Translations under genes and position numbers: made by a program | Shown here: positions 52,680-63,859 of the stretch, piece after piece | Numbering within the stretch: the stretch's first letter is position 1 | How the letters are laid out: the number at the start of each line of letters is the position of its first letter | Origin: Ailurus styani | Taxonomy: Eukaryota > Chordata > Mammalia > Carnivora > Ailuridae | Direction: 5' to 3' | Assembly: GCA_002007465.1 (NCBI GenBank) | Contig: LNAC01000064.1 | Span: 3,836,681-3,900,680, forward strand | DNA: 64,000 nucleotides | Notes under the pieces: generated by a model | Databases searched by the model: none | The model's input: only the letters and a program-made list of their open reading frames with translations | Told to the model about the DNA's origin: nothing

Positions 52680-52812
52680 TTTTTTTTTTTTTTAAGTAGA
52701 TTTCACATCCAGTGCAGAGTCCAACACAGGGATTGAACAAACAACCATGAGATCAAGAGACAGCCAAGATCAAGAGTTCGATACTCAACCAACTGGGCCA
52801 CCCAGGCATTCC
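52680..52812 (-). mobile_element. Old CAN-SINE
   Basis: A T-run, gcagagtccaacacagggat, 'tgagatcaagag' twice, and the end ctgggccacccaggcattcc. Preceded by a (TTTC)n run at 52664-52680. Confidence 0.87.
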
Positions 52813-53044
52813 TGGAGTCTCATTTTTAATCATTTAAATTTAGGTTAATCTGGCACCAAGGATATAAAATTGTATTAATTCTTTACCATATCTTTGAGTA
52901 CACAATGATTCTTCAAAGTGCTGTACTGTTTTGTGGCTTCCTAGCCCATTGGGAACACTACTACATTCCACCAGCGATATTTACAACAATTTACAAAGAG
53001 GATCTCACATTTTATATCACGGTCAATCTAAACCAACAAAATGG

Positions 53045-53160
53045 TGGTCATATAGCATTTCAGAGTTTACAAGGTGTTTTCACGACATTTCATAAATGTC
53101 TCATATAACCTTCCCAACTATCCTGTGATCAACTTTGGTTATAGAAGCTGGTAATAATCA
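53045..53160 (-). mobile_element. Possible MIR relic
   Basis: 'gtctcatataaccttcccaa' and 'ctatcctgtgatcaactttg' echo the reverse complement of MIR ('ctcatttaatcctcacaaca...'). Weak. Confidence 0.35.
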
Positions 53161-53345
53161 AACAGAAGTTGGTTTATGAGGACTTACAAAGAAGACAAAG
53201 TTAGAATTGAATGAACAGATAAAACTTAATTACATTTTGGGTAAAGGGATTCTTGAGGCATGAGGTTCATTCAGCCTTGGTTTATTTCTCAAAAATAAAA
53301 AGTCTTGGTATTTGGAGAGCAGCAGCAAGGAGGCCCTGGGAGCCA

Positions 53346-53392
53346 GGTGATGGAGGTAAGGATAAAAGAAGGTGATGGAGGTAAGGATAAAT
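53346..53392 (+). repeat. Two-copy 25 bp tandem repeat
   Basis: ggtgatggaggtaaggataa occurs at 53346 and again at 53371. Confidence 0.85.
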
Positions 53393-54628
53393 GAAAGGAA
53401 GAGATATGAGAAGGAAATGCCAGACCAAAACTAAGCTCTATCTAGGTGATGACTTGCTTAGAACCAATTTATATTTAAAAACAACAACAAATCCTGAGCT
53501 CAATTCCAAATGAAGTGGATATCTAATAAAGATGTTCAAGAGCTCTAGGTTTGAGCCACATTACATTTAATAAGATCCCAGAGAAATCACAATACTACCG
53601 AGTATCTCAAAATAAAAGCAATTTTTTAAAAAAAGATTAAGAGTGGTTTTCGAGGCTTAACAATAATGGTAATAAAATTTATTATCAGCTAGGACAGCTA
53701 AGGATATCCAGAATATGTACAGAAGGACAGTCCTCTCAAGGCTAAAATGACATTCATATGTTCCTAAAAAAGAAGGTCTCTAGTAGACAACTCCAAGTAG
53801 CAGTTATCATATAAGGATTAAGCTACTAATAAACTATGAATACAAAAAATTTTTCTATTTTCTCCAGAAGTTTCTTCATCTCCTTTTGTAATTTGTTCTT
53901 AGGATCATTCCCTCCTTGTTCCCTCTCCCTTCTCCAGGCAACAAGGAATAATTCTGTCACAATATAGTAGTCTGTGTACACTAACATTTTATGTAGCTGG
54001 AATTATACAGTACGTACTCTTTTTTTGTCTTTCTTCACTTGGCATAGTGATTATAATATTCATCCATGATGTTGCGTTTTATCAATAAACTCAGTCCTGT
54101 TTATGGCTGAGTAGTATGGATAGGCCATAATTTGTTTAATTATTCATCTACTGATGAATATTTGGGTTATGTTCAGCTTTGGGTTATACAAATAAAGCTG
54201 GCAAATATGAGTCTCTGCATGGACACAGATTCCTCCCTAAAAACTTAGGGAGGAATGAATAGGTCATATGCTATGTACACGTTATTCTTTCTCAAGAATT
54301 TCCAAGTTGTTCCCAAAATTGTATAAATTTCCCAGCAACAGAATACAAAGAATTCTAGATGGTTGACAATGCTGTTTTTATTTTAGCCAATCTAATAAGT
54401 GTATAGTGGATTGTCTTCATGTTTTATTTTGTTTTTTCCCTGATGAATAATGATGATGAGCACTTTTTCACATGCTTACTGACTAGTAACATCTTGAGTG
54501 GTAAATGACTATTCAAATCTTAGCCCTGGGATTTGTCTTCATTTTTTTTTTAACTGTTCTTTGTCATCACATTATCATGTAGAAAGCATTCTTTAAATAT
54601 TCTGGAAAACAGTTTGGCAAATATTTTA

Positions 54629-54820
54629 TTTTTTTAAAGAGAGATTTATTTAACAGAGAGAGCGAGCATGCGTGTGCACACATGAACAGGGGAAAAGGGA
54701 GAGGGAGATGCAGACTCCCTGCTGAGCAGGGATCCCAGTGCGGGGCTCAATCCCAGGACCCTGAGATCATGACTTGAGCCGAAGGCAGACACTTAACCAA
54801 CTGACCTGCCCAGGTGCCCC
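54629..54820 (-). mobile_element. CAN-SINE nested in L1
   Basis: Antisense element ending ctgacctgcccaggtgcccc. TSD ttggcaaatatttta (54613-54627) / ttgacaaatatttta (54820-54834), one mismatch. Confidence 0.94.
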
Positions 54821-54853
54821 TTGACAAATATTTTACAAATACTTTCTAATATT

Positions 54854-55036
54854 GGCGCCTGGGTAGATCACTTGAGTATCTCACTCTTGTTCAGCTCAGG
54901 TAATGATGTTGGGGTTGTAGGATCTAGCCCTGTGACAACATCATCCCTTCTCAGTGGAGAGTCTGCTTGAGATTCTCTTTTTCCCTCTCCCTCTGCCTCT
55001 CCCGCCCCCCAAGTGCAGTCTAATACATTAAAACTT
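54854..55036 (+). mobile_element. CAN-SINE, diverged
   Basis: Head ttggcgcctgggtagatcac, 'gttcagctcaggtaatgatg' and a C/T-rich tract with cccgccccccaagtgcag. The tail is cut by the next SINE. Confidence 0.88.
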
Positions 55037-55234
55037 TTTTTTTAATTTTTTAATGATTTTATTTATTTGACAAAGAGAGAATCAGTGAGAGAGGGAACAT
55101 AAGCAGGGAGAGTGAGACAGGGGGAAGCAGTCTTCCTGCTGAGCAGAGAGCCTGACTCGGGGCTTGGTCCCAGGACTGGGATCATGACCTGAGCCAAAGG
55201 CAGACGCATAACGACTGAGCAACCTAGGTGCCCC
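55037..55234 (-). mobile_element. CAN-SINE inserted into the tail of another
   Basis: Antisense element ending gagcaacctaggtgcccc. 'ttaaaacttt' occurs on both sides (55028-55037 and 55236-55245), a TSD within the A-tail of the preceding SINE. Confidence 0.93.
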
Positions 55235-55792
55235 TTAAAACTTTATAAAAAAACAAAACACTTTCTCCTAGTGTATGGCTTTCTGCTATCTTACTGTGTC
55301 TTTCAAAGAGAAAATGTTTTTAAACTTGATTATGCCTAATATCAAGATCAATTTGGGAAGAGCTGCCCTTTGAACAATATTGACTCATCCAATCTATGAA
55401 TAGGGGTTATCTCTCCAGTTAGGTTCTTTAAATTCTCCCAGCAATGTTTTCTGGTTTCAAGGTAGAGGTCTTGGACATCTTTAGTTAGATTCATTTGTTT
55501 ATGTTTCTGGGCACCAATATAATTGGATGGAATTAATTCCATTTTCCAGTTGTTTGCTGCTACTATATAAAAATAAAATTGATTCTTATTCAGTACTCTT
55601 GTCTCCTGCAACCTTGATCATTTTATTAATAGGTTAATTCCTCTATGATTTTCCATAAAATATTTTATCATAAACAAATAGGAAAATCTTTACTTCTTTC
55701 CTCATCTTTATGCCTTTTAAATTCCTTTGTTTTATTGGAATGGCTAGGACATCTAGTATGATAGAGAGCAAGTAATAAAAGCAGGCATTCTG

Positions 55793-55996
55793 GGCGCCTG
55801 GGTGGCTCAGTGGGTTAAAGCCTCTGCTTTCAGCCCAGGTCATGATCTCAGGGTCCTGGGATCGAGGCCCGCATCGGGCTCTCTGCTTGGCAGGGAGCCT
55901 GCTTCCCCCCCCCTCTCTCTCTGCCTGCCTCTCTGCCTCCTTGTGATCTCTCTCCCGCTGTGAAATAAATAAATAAAATCTTAAAAAAAAAAAAAA
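55793..55996 (+). mobile_element. CAN-SINE, young subfamily
   Basis: Intact, from gggcgcctgggtggctcagt to a long A tail. A 15 bp TSD, aaaagcaggcattct, is at 55778-55792 and 55997-56011 approximately. Confidence 0.97.
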
Positions 55997-56450
55997 AAAA
56001 GCAGGCATTCTAGGCTTTTTTCATATTTTAGTGGAAAACAATTCCATATGATATTTGATTTCTTACATATATCTTTTATCAACTTCGAAAAATTCTCTAA
56101 TATTTGTAATTTGCTAAGAGTTTTTATCATGAATGGGTGGTTAAATTTTGTCGAATGTTTTACCTGCATCTGAGGAAATTTTCATAGGATTTTTCTCAAC
56201 TCTTCTACTGATATGCTGATTTCTACCAAATGACTTTTGAATATTAAACCAAAGTTGAATGTCTAAGACAAATCCTACTTTATCACCATTTATTAATTTT
56301 TTAATCTACTGCTATATTGATTTGCTAATATTTTATTCAGAATTTTTGCATTTAATTTCATGAAGGATATTGATTTCTAATTCCTTCTTTTGTAAAGACG
56401 TTTTCAGGATTTGGTAATAGGATTATACTGGCTTCATAAAACAATTTGGG

Positions 56451-56656
56451 GGGCGCCTGGGTGGCTCAGTGGGTTAAAGCCTCTGCCTTCGGCTCAGGTC
56501 ATGATCCCAGGGTCCTGGGATCGAGGCCCGCATCGGGCTCTCTGCTCGGCAGAGAGCCTGCTTCCTCCTCTCTCCTGTCTCTCTGCCTGCCTCTCTGCCT
56601 ACTTGTAATCCCTCTCTCTGTGTCAAATAAATAAATAAAATCTTTAAAAAAAAAAA
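56451..56656 (+). mobile_element. CAN-SINE, young subfamily
   Basis: Intact element. TSD aaaacaatttggg on the two sides (56438-56450 and about 56655-56667). It sits only about 45 bp before the tandem array. Confidence 0.97.
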
Positions 56657-56710
56657 AACAATTTGGGAAGGAATCCTTCATTCTATATCTCTGGAAAAAA
56701 ATTTGTGAAA

Positions 56711-57615
56711 ATTTCCTATTTTTTTCCCCTTGAATATTTGATAAAATTCACCCTGAACTTTTCTTTAAATCTTGTTTTGATATCACATTTAATTTCTTTT
56801 ATAGTTATAAAAGGATATTCAGAATTTCCTATTTTTTTCCCCTTGAATATTTGATAAAATTCACCCTGAACTTTTCTTTAAATCTTGTTTTGATATCACA
56901 TTTAATTTCTTTTATAGTTATAAAAGGATATTCAGAATTTCCTATTTTTTTCCCCTTGAATATTTGATAAAATTCACCCTGAACTTTTCTTTAAATCTTG
57001 TTTTGATATCACATTTAATTTCTTTTATAGTTATAAAAGGATATTCAGACTTTCCTATTTTTTTCCCCTTGAATATTTGATAAAATTCACCCTGAACTTT
57101 TCTTTAAATCTTGTTTTGATATCACATTTAATTTCTTTTATAGTTATAAAAGGATATTCAGACTTTCCTATTTTTTTCCCCTTGAATATTTGATAAAATT
57201 CACCCTGAACTTTTCTTTAAATCTTGTTTTGATATCACATTTAATTTCTTTTATAGTTATAAAAGGATATTCAGACTTTCCTATTTTTTTCCCCTTGAAT
57301 ATTTGATAAAATTCACCCTGAACTTTTCTTTAAATCTTGTTTTGATATCACATTTAATTTCTTTTATAGTTATAAAAGGATATTCAGACTTTCCTATTTT
57401 TTTCCCCTTGAATATTTGATAAAATTCACCCTGAACTTTTCTTTAAATCTTGTTTTGATATCACATTTAATTTCTTTTATAGTTATAAAAGGATATTCAG
57501 ACTTTCCTATTTTTTTCCCCTTGAATATTTGATAAAATTCACCCTGAACTTTTCTTTAAATCTTGTTTTGATATCACATTTAATTTCTTTTATAGTTATA
57601 AAAGGATATTCAGAC
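56711..57615 (+). repeat. Tandem array, 8 x 113 bp (minisatellite)
   Basis: Eight head-to-tail units whose shared word tttcctatttttttcccc starts at 56712, 56825, 56938, 57051, 57164, 57277, 57390 and 57503, exactly 113 bp apart, followed at 57616 by the broken-off tttccatttt. Units are almost identical by eye; the clearest variant is gaattt versus gacttt at the joints (gaattt at 56823-56940, gacttt from 57048 on). The unit itself is part of the surrounding antisense L1 ORF2 sequence, so the array arose by local expansion after L1 insertion. The minus strand of the array has no long open frame. Confidence 0.97.
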
Positions 57616-58483
57616 TTTCCATTTTATATAATTTTTTGTACAGTTATTTTACAGTAAAAATTTCTATTTCATCTAAATTGTTAAACTTGCTGGCATAAAA
57701 TTGTTCATATTCTATTATTTTTTTAAAGTCTACAGGATCTGTATGATAATGCTCCTTCTTCATTCCCAAAATGGGTAATTTGTATTTTATCTTTCTCTTT
57801 TTTTTTTTATTGTACTAGTCATCTCTGCTCTTATCTTTATTATTTTCGGCCTTTACTTCTTTTGGGTTTATCTTGTTCTTTTTTTAGCTTTCTAGAGTGG
57901 AGCCTTAAGTGAATGACTTAAGATCTACCTTCCTTTCTAATGTAAATATTTAAAATTATGTTTTTCCTCTAAAGACTACTATATCCACTTTTTTTGGTCA
58001 TTTAACCAAAATATTTTCTTATGTCCAAGTGATTTTGTCTTTGATTCATAGATTATTTAGAAGCATGTTTATTGTTGAGATACATACAGTTTTTCTAGTT
58101 TATTACTGATTTCTAATACATTTTGACTATGATTAGATAATATACTTTATTTTGATCTCGTAAACAAAATGAGACAATGTACACATGAAAAAAACGTATA
58201 GTCCATATTTGTTAGATATGGTGTTCCATAAATGTTAATTAGATCAAGGTGAGTTTACAGTATTTTTAATTCTTCTAGATCTCCAATTAGTTATTTTTAT
58301 CTGGTTGCTTTATCAATTCCTGCGAAAGGTGTTATAAAACGTCCCTACCATGTCTGTGGTATTTATTTTTCATCTAGTTGCTTTATAATTGCTGAGATTG
58401 TAAAAAAGTTCCTACTATGCAGTACTGAATAGAATCATCTGTTTTTTCCTTTAATTCTACCCATTTTTGTTTCATGTCATTAN

Positions 58484-58676
58484 TTTAAAGATTTTATTTA
58501 TTTATTTCACAGAGGGAGAGAGATCACAAGGAGGCAGAGAGACAGGCAGAGAGAGAGAGGGGGAAGCAGGCTCCCCGCTGAGCAGGGAGCCCGATGCGGG
58601 CCTCGATCCCAGGACCCTGAGATCATGACCTGAGCCGAAAGCAGAGGCTTTAACCCACTGAGCCACCCAGGCACCC
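58484..58676 (-). mobile_element. CAN-SINE, young subfamily
   Basis: Antisense element from tttaaagattttatttattt to cccactgagccacccaggca. The TSD word ttcatgtcatta lies before (58471-58482) and after (58677-58688). A single N at 58483 sits at its tail. Confidence 0.94.
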
Positions 58677-58898
58677 TTCATGTCATTATTTATCTCTGAT
58701 AATACCCTTTTTCCTTAGTTTATTTGATATTAAAATAAAAATCAGCTTAATTAATGGCTTGNTGACCTGAGCCGAAAGCAGAGGCTTTAACCCACTGAGC
58801 CACCCAGGCGCCCTTCATGTCATTATTTATCTCTGATAATACCCTTTTTCCCTAGTTTATTTGATATTAAAATAAAAATCAGCTTAATTAATGGCTTG
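58626..58898. repeat. Direct duplication of 136 bp separated by a single N
   Basis: 58626-58761 (the end of the SINE plus its L1 flank) is repeated at 58763-58898, with two differences seen (gcaccc/gcgccc and ttccttag/ttccctag). The N at 58762 lies exactly at the joint. This has the look of an assembly seam in which overlapping contig ends were joined without being collapsed. Confidence 0.9.
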
Positions 58899-59345
58899 TA
58901 ACCACTAATGCTGAGATGAACAAAGATTTATCAGTATTGACCTGTCAGATCCAATACCTATCTAAAAAGAATTGTTTTAAAATATAACTTCAAATGGGAT
59001 TCAACACTGACAATCTATGTAGAAAGTATACCACAGTCTGCTTAGGGTTAAAGAAACAAGTTAACTATATGCAATTAATAATTTGTATAAATCTGGGAGA
59101 CTGGAATTCTTATTACATTGGAACACTACAGAATTCAGAATTCAACGCGTTTGGCCTATACCAACTGAAATGTTACGGGATTAGAAAAATATATTTCTTC
59201 AAGAGTAAACAGTGTTTTTTTAATATTACGTATAGAGCAAAAGAAGTTCTGAGTGAGAATCTAATGAAACTGTATTTGATCACGTTAAAAGACTCTTCCA
59301 GTTTAATAATAAAGTAGTCCTTTGGTGTTTAAACACTTTACACCT

Positions 59346-59566
59346 GGGCACCTGGGTGGCTCAGTGGGTTAAAGCCTCTGCCTTCGGCTCAGGTCATGAT
59401 CCCAGGGTCCTGGGATCGAGGCCCGCATCGGGCTCTCTGCTCGGCGGAGAGCCTGCTTCCTCCTCTCTCCTCTCTCTCTGCCTGCCTCTCTGCCTACTTG
59501 TGATCCCTCTCTCTGTGTCAAATAAATAAATAAAATCTTAAAAACAAAAAAAAAACAAAAAAAAAA
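59346..59566 (+). mobile_element. CAN-SINE, young subfamily
   Basis: Intact element, gggcacctgggtggctcagt to an A-rich tail with c interruptions. TSD acactttacacctg at 59332-59345 and about 59569-59582. Lies about 260 bp inside the intron from the donor of the first exon. Confidence 0.97.
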
Positions 59567-59827
59567 AACACTTTACACCTGCAGCTGATTTCATTCTTTT
59601 AGGCGAAAAATGCATTTATGCTGCCACCATTACATTTTCAGAAGAGCTTAAGTTACAAAACTTGAGAGAGCTTCAAAACAATACTTAATCTAACCATTCT
59701 GATCTTGATGGCTCTGTTAAAAATAATTTAGGACACTAAACAGAAAAGAAACCCTTTACAAAATTCTTAACAATTGTCCTAAAATCACATTATTTTAATT
59801 TTCCTTTCATAAATCAACTATACTAAC

Positions 59828-60048
59828 CTGAGGGTTCGAGCATTTTATCTGAAGTGACTCTAGGTCAACATGGAGACAGACGACAAATGAATGCCTTGTA
59901 TCAGGTCCTGTAGTGAGTAGTTTTTGAGATGTAACAGCTAGAGTAGAGGTACAACCCATAGGTTCCACCAGGCAAAGTGTCACTTGTTTTCCGAAAAGGG
60001 TATACATGCTGAAATGATGCAAGCTGATAGTCCAAGGAAAAGCATTAC
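59828..60048 (-). CDS. VPS13B: VPS13B exon 1 of 7 in this window (221 nt)
   Basis: The acceptor reads ttaccag|GT and the donor CAG|gttagt. The exon takes one base from the preceding exon (G+GT, Gly) and ends on a whole codon, giving 73 further codons. The translation starts NAFPWTISLHHFSMYTLFGK, continues through VTLCLVEPMGCTSTLAVTSQ and ends near HVDLESLQIKCSNPQ. The alternation of hydrophobic and polar residues fits beta strands of the lipid-transfer groove. An open frame runs on upstream to a Met at 60148, but that stretch is intron and is not a start. The intron after it is 13.2 kb, with a young SINE about 260 bp from the donor. The preceding exon is outside the window. Confidence 0.94.
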
Positions 60049-60544
60049 CTGGTAACAAGGACAAGGGGACAGATAAGCACACATATATAAAAATACAGTT
60101 GTCACTTGATAGTAAGGTGTCTATCATATATTTTTGAAGTACAAACATTTAATAGAGCATCAAAAAAGCGACTATATGAGAGACGAATGTGCTAGACAAT
60201 TTCTATGCTGTTTAAAATTTTGAAAAATGTTTATATTTGTATTTATTATACTATATATCAAGAATTATATACATCATAAAACACAGAAATAATAACATAC
60301 TACTATATCAGTAATTATATATATTATGAAACATACAGAAATAGAACTTAAGGAAATGAGACAGAGGTACAAATAGAAGTTCTAACTTCCTCTTCCTTCA
60401 TCCTAGTGTGTCGCATTGTGCAACTGCTGGGGATGTAGTCATTATACCTTGGAGACCACAGATCTAGCTAAGAATAAGAGAGGAAAAGAATAATCTATTA
60501 TTATCTACTGGATCACCTGCACCAAAGTCATGTGGGTGCTTATA

Positions 60545-60650
60545 TAAACCATAGATTCTTGGTTTCTAATTCAGACCTTCTTAATCAGAATCTCTGGGGG
60601 TAAGACCCAAGATGCATTTTGTTAACTTCTGCTGGTGGTTCTTAGGTATA
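60545..60650 (+). mobile_element. MER5-type hAT-Charlie relic
   Basis: 'cagaccttcttaatcagaat', 'ctctgggggtaagacccaag' and 'ttttgttaacttctgctggt' follow the MER5A/B consensus order. Confidence 0.65.
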
Positions 60651-62384
60651 ATATGTTATTTTAAAATAAAATATACTTGATAAAAAACTTGATAAAAAAT
60701 AAGAACTCATAAATATCAGGAGTAAAAGCAAAATTCCCTTCCTTCTTTTATACTTTTTTCTTTTATTTATGTATCAGAGATTAATTCATTAATATAAATT
60801 ATGAGATAAAACCATTTTAATGCAGTTATAAAGTACTTTGTGAAATGATTTTTTCAAGTGTATAGAGTATTGGAATATTTATTAACATTTACTCTTGAGA
60901 TGCCAACTAATGCAAAACAGGTTCCTATGATTTACAGTTTTGAGTTTGCACTTCTACTAGCACTTGTAAGTACAGATAGTATAGACATCTTTATAAGGAG
61001 CTAAATTATTTTTAAGCAAACTGAAAATACTTATTTTCTAAATAGAGAAGTACCTTACTGAAAATAAGTTAGACAATATAATATATAAAGAAAAATCAAA
61101 ACCAGTCCTAAACAAACTAGAAAAATATTATATAAGAAAAAATTTAAACTTGTCAAAATGAGAGGTACTGAAACATCACTGAAGATAAATTAGAAAATAC
61201 ATAAATAAGAAAAATCAAAACTAGTCAAAACTCTGCCACTCCCAATAACAACTATTAAGACAACTAATATTTCCTTCAAATCTTTTTTTTTCCTGCATTG
61301 TGCTGGATATGCCCACACAGAAGCAGGGTCACACTGTAATCTTACATTCAGGTTATTTTCCAGTGACAGTAAAAATACCAAGTGAATTACAAACTGGATC
61401 ATACTACATATTTATACATATACACACATATATATGGAATATAAGTAATCATTTGAACTATGAGTGGTGATATTAAGTAGATGCTACAAGATAGGTTCTT
61501 GTAAGTTTGAATGTCCTGACCAAATATAGTTCATAAGATTAAAATTAGTATCTTTGAAACTGAGACCTGGATACTAGAATAAATATAGCTACATAGTAGG
61601 GCACAAAAATTTGACTGGAAACAATGAAAACTGCATAATAGTATGTGGTCAGCAATGTGGTACTCTGTCTTAAGGTTTAAAATATTTGCCCCCAAGAAAG
61701 AATGACAAACATTAAATCATCTGTAACTAATTCTAAAATTATTTTAAAACCTACACAAAGTTCCATGCTATTTTACAAAATAAACACTTTGCCAAATTTG
61801 TCTTAAAATATTCTGGAATGATTTCAGGTTACATATTTTAAAACTGGTAGTGAGCTATATATAGTTTTTCAAATTTTATGTTATTCAAGAAATGCTAAAT
61901 GGTGGGTATGTTGGATGAAGAGCACTGAATTTAAATTTGTTAAATTAAAAATAAAAATCACATTAGTACCATCACAGATGCATCTCTGCTTCTCCTTTAG
62001 AATGAGACTAATATTGAAATTTGTTTTATCATATTCTAAGCCTTAAATAGAACTGTTAAAGCAATACTTTACGCCCATTATTTAGTCTGCAGATTGTCTT
62101 TTAAAAAAGCACACTCCACCTACAAGCTGGGATCTTAACATGTAATGACAAAAATTCCCACAATTGATCATTGTGAAAAAATTATCAAAACACAGCAAAT
62201 CATTAGCTGCACAGGTACTCCTCTTGCATACATGTACAAACAAAATGAAAACATCTTACCTATTTATAAAACTGGGAATTTCTAGGATAAAAAACAGATT
62301 AAAACTGTTCTAGGGACTCCTTAAAATATGTTCAGACACAAGAAAAAGTTCAGACATCCATGGTAGGCCAGAACCACGAACTAT

Positions 62385-62421
62385 GGGGGTATAGCTCAGT
62401 GGTAGAGCATTTGACTGCAGA
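62385..62421 (+). pseudogene. tRNA-Cys(GCA) 5'-half retro-insertion
   Basis: gggggtatagctcagtggta continuing gagcatttgactgcaga is the 5' half of tRNA-Cys: acceptor strand, D arm (box A tagctcagtgg) and anticodon arm up to the GCA anticodon. The sequence then stops; there is no variable, T or 3' acceptor arm, so no functional tRNA is possible. It is bracketed by agaaccacgaactat (62370-62384) and agaaccatgaactat (62419-62433), a 15 bp TSD with one mismatch; aga is shared between tRNA and TSD. There is no A-tail. This fits a tailless retropseudogene. Confidence 0.9.
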
Positions 62422-62919
62422 ACCATGAACTATTCTGAGACTTTCAAGACCAGTATTTTAAAATTTAATTGTAAAGCTCTAATGCTGTAACATGTCTTAT
62501 TTTAGATAAACTACTGCTGGCAGAATTAAGATATTTTCAAAGTATCTAAAGAACAAGAAAAATGAAAAAAAAACTTATAATTCCATTTTTGTGTGAATCT
62601 GTGAAAACCCTATTATTGACAGAGAAAAAGATACTAATACTTACCATGAAAATGACAAATACACTGAATATGACTGAGTTTGGGGAAAAATAAATACATA
62701 AAGAAAACTCCATAAGATCATGTGTTATATGTGTCAAAAATGAGGACGAGAGCAGTAGAGTTTATTAGATAACAGTAACTTACAACTGAGAAAAACTTTA
62801 AAAAAGTACACACAGTGGATTTCCTTACATTGTATGATATGTTGCTGATTTTGCACGATAATAGAAGCAGAAGATAAAAAACTGGTTTAGATAACAAAGA
62901 AAATTATATATGTATTATA

Positions 62920-62932
62920 CACACACACATAC
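62920..62932 (+). repeat. Short AC microsatellite
   Basis: acacacacac run in 'tattatacacacacacatac'. Confidence 0.7.
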
Positions 62933-63499
62933 TCAAAAACTTTATTATCAATGTTGGGGTCAGTGAACAGTGACTAATTACTAACCCTCATCACACAAAT
63001 ATTTTGGAAATGGAATCAGTCTTTCCCTTTCTAAAGATACTCTACTAGACTACAGGAAAAAGTATGTATACTTGGGGCCAAAGTGAATCACTTTATAAAC
63101 TTCAATGTGGCAAATAAGAAAGTAAGTCAATATTGGAGATACTCTCATTTTTCTTTGCTTTCTTAACCTCAGTCATTAATTCTCTTCAGAAACAAACAAA
63201 AAGTTTATTCTTCTTCCTAATTTTTTCCATTATGTCCCACAATCCATTATGACTCAGACAATTTTTTATTTCAAATATGATTTGGTATAACAGAAATATT
63301 TTACTATCTACTGTGAGGTTAATACTTTGGAGACAGATACACTATATTCTGCAAATATAAATGAACTCCAATTGCTAACTTTGTTTTCCCAAACTTAATT
63401 GACTTAAGACAGTTAAGGTAAAGGTTTCTTTAAGTGATGTTAATTTAACTAATAGATAGTTTCAAGGAATGAGGCATTAAAAATAATATGAATACAACC

Positions 63500-63716
63500 G
63501 GGCGCCTGGGTGGCTCAGTGGCTTAAAGCCTCTACCTTCGGCTCAGGTCATGGTCTCAGGGTCCTGGGATCGAGGCCCGCATCAGGCTCCCTGCTCAGCA
63601 GGGAGCCTGCTTTCTCCTCTCTCTCTCTGCCTGCCTCTCTGCCTACTTGTGATCTCTCTCTCTCTCTGTCAAATAAATAAATAAAATCTTAAAAAAATAA
63701 AAATAAAAAATAAAAA
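63500..63716 (+). mobile_element. CAN-SINE, young subfamily
   Basis: Intact element, gggcgcctgggtggctcagt to a long A/T-rich tail. TSD aaaataatatgaatacaacc (63480-63499) repeated as aaaataatatgaatataacc (about 63718-63737). Confidence 0.97.
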
Positions 63717-63859
63717 AAAATAATATGAATATAACCAATTTTCGTGGCAGAGAGCAGCCAAAATGCCTAGAAGAGAGGAAAATGAAAAGGAGTAACCTAA
63801 AGATTTACTTCCTCTGCAACTGAAATTCTCCATTTGGAACTTAATTATCTCAACATTAA

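Larger units (their letters stand above)
53860..58930 (-). mobile_element. Long old L1 LINE remnant, antisense
   Basis: Antisense L1 can be followed through this span: 'tatggctgagtagtatggat', 'attcatctactgatgaatat', 'ggttgacaatgctgttttta', the ORF2 part 'aatgttttctggtttcaagg', 'tctcctgcaaccttgatcat', 'atttggtaataggattatac', 'tggcataaaattgttcatat', then 'agattatttagaagcatgtt'. It is broken by six SINEs and by a 113 bp tandem array. No ORF of useful length remains. The edges are approximate. Confidence 0.75.
46627..59827 (-). other. VPS13B intron, 13.2 kb
   Basis: Starts with AT-rich unique DNA (46640-48300), then an L1 3' end, a further unique stretch (49290-51390, in which I see no gene), L1 fragments at 51400-52330, a MIR-like piece near 53050, and from 53860 a long antisense L1 with many SINE insertions and the 113 bp array. 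58930-59340 and 59585-59820 are unique sequence with no recognised feature. Confidence 0.7.

Noticed and set aside
56711..57615. CRISPR-like or satellite-centromere array
   Set aside because: The units are contiguous 113 bp copies without spacers, in a mammalian intron, and derive from L1 sequence.
59807..60148. 113-codon minus-strand open frame with its own Met, as a separate gene
   Set aside because: The VPS13B-like part begins exactly at a splice acceptor (60048) and ends at a donor (59828). The Met lies in intron sequence.
62385..62421. A functional tRNA-Cys gene
   Set aside because: Only the 5' half is present; the T arm, 3' acceptor strand and box B are missing.
62640..62760. Possible upstream VPS13B exon (acttac donor-like motif on the minus strand)
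   Set aside because: The translation does not resemble VPS13B, has no good acceptor, and is low-complexity and hydrophobic.
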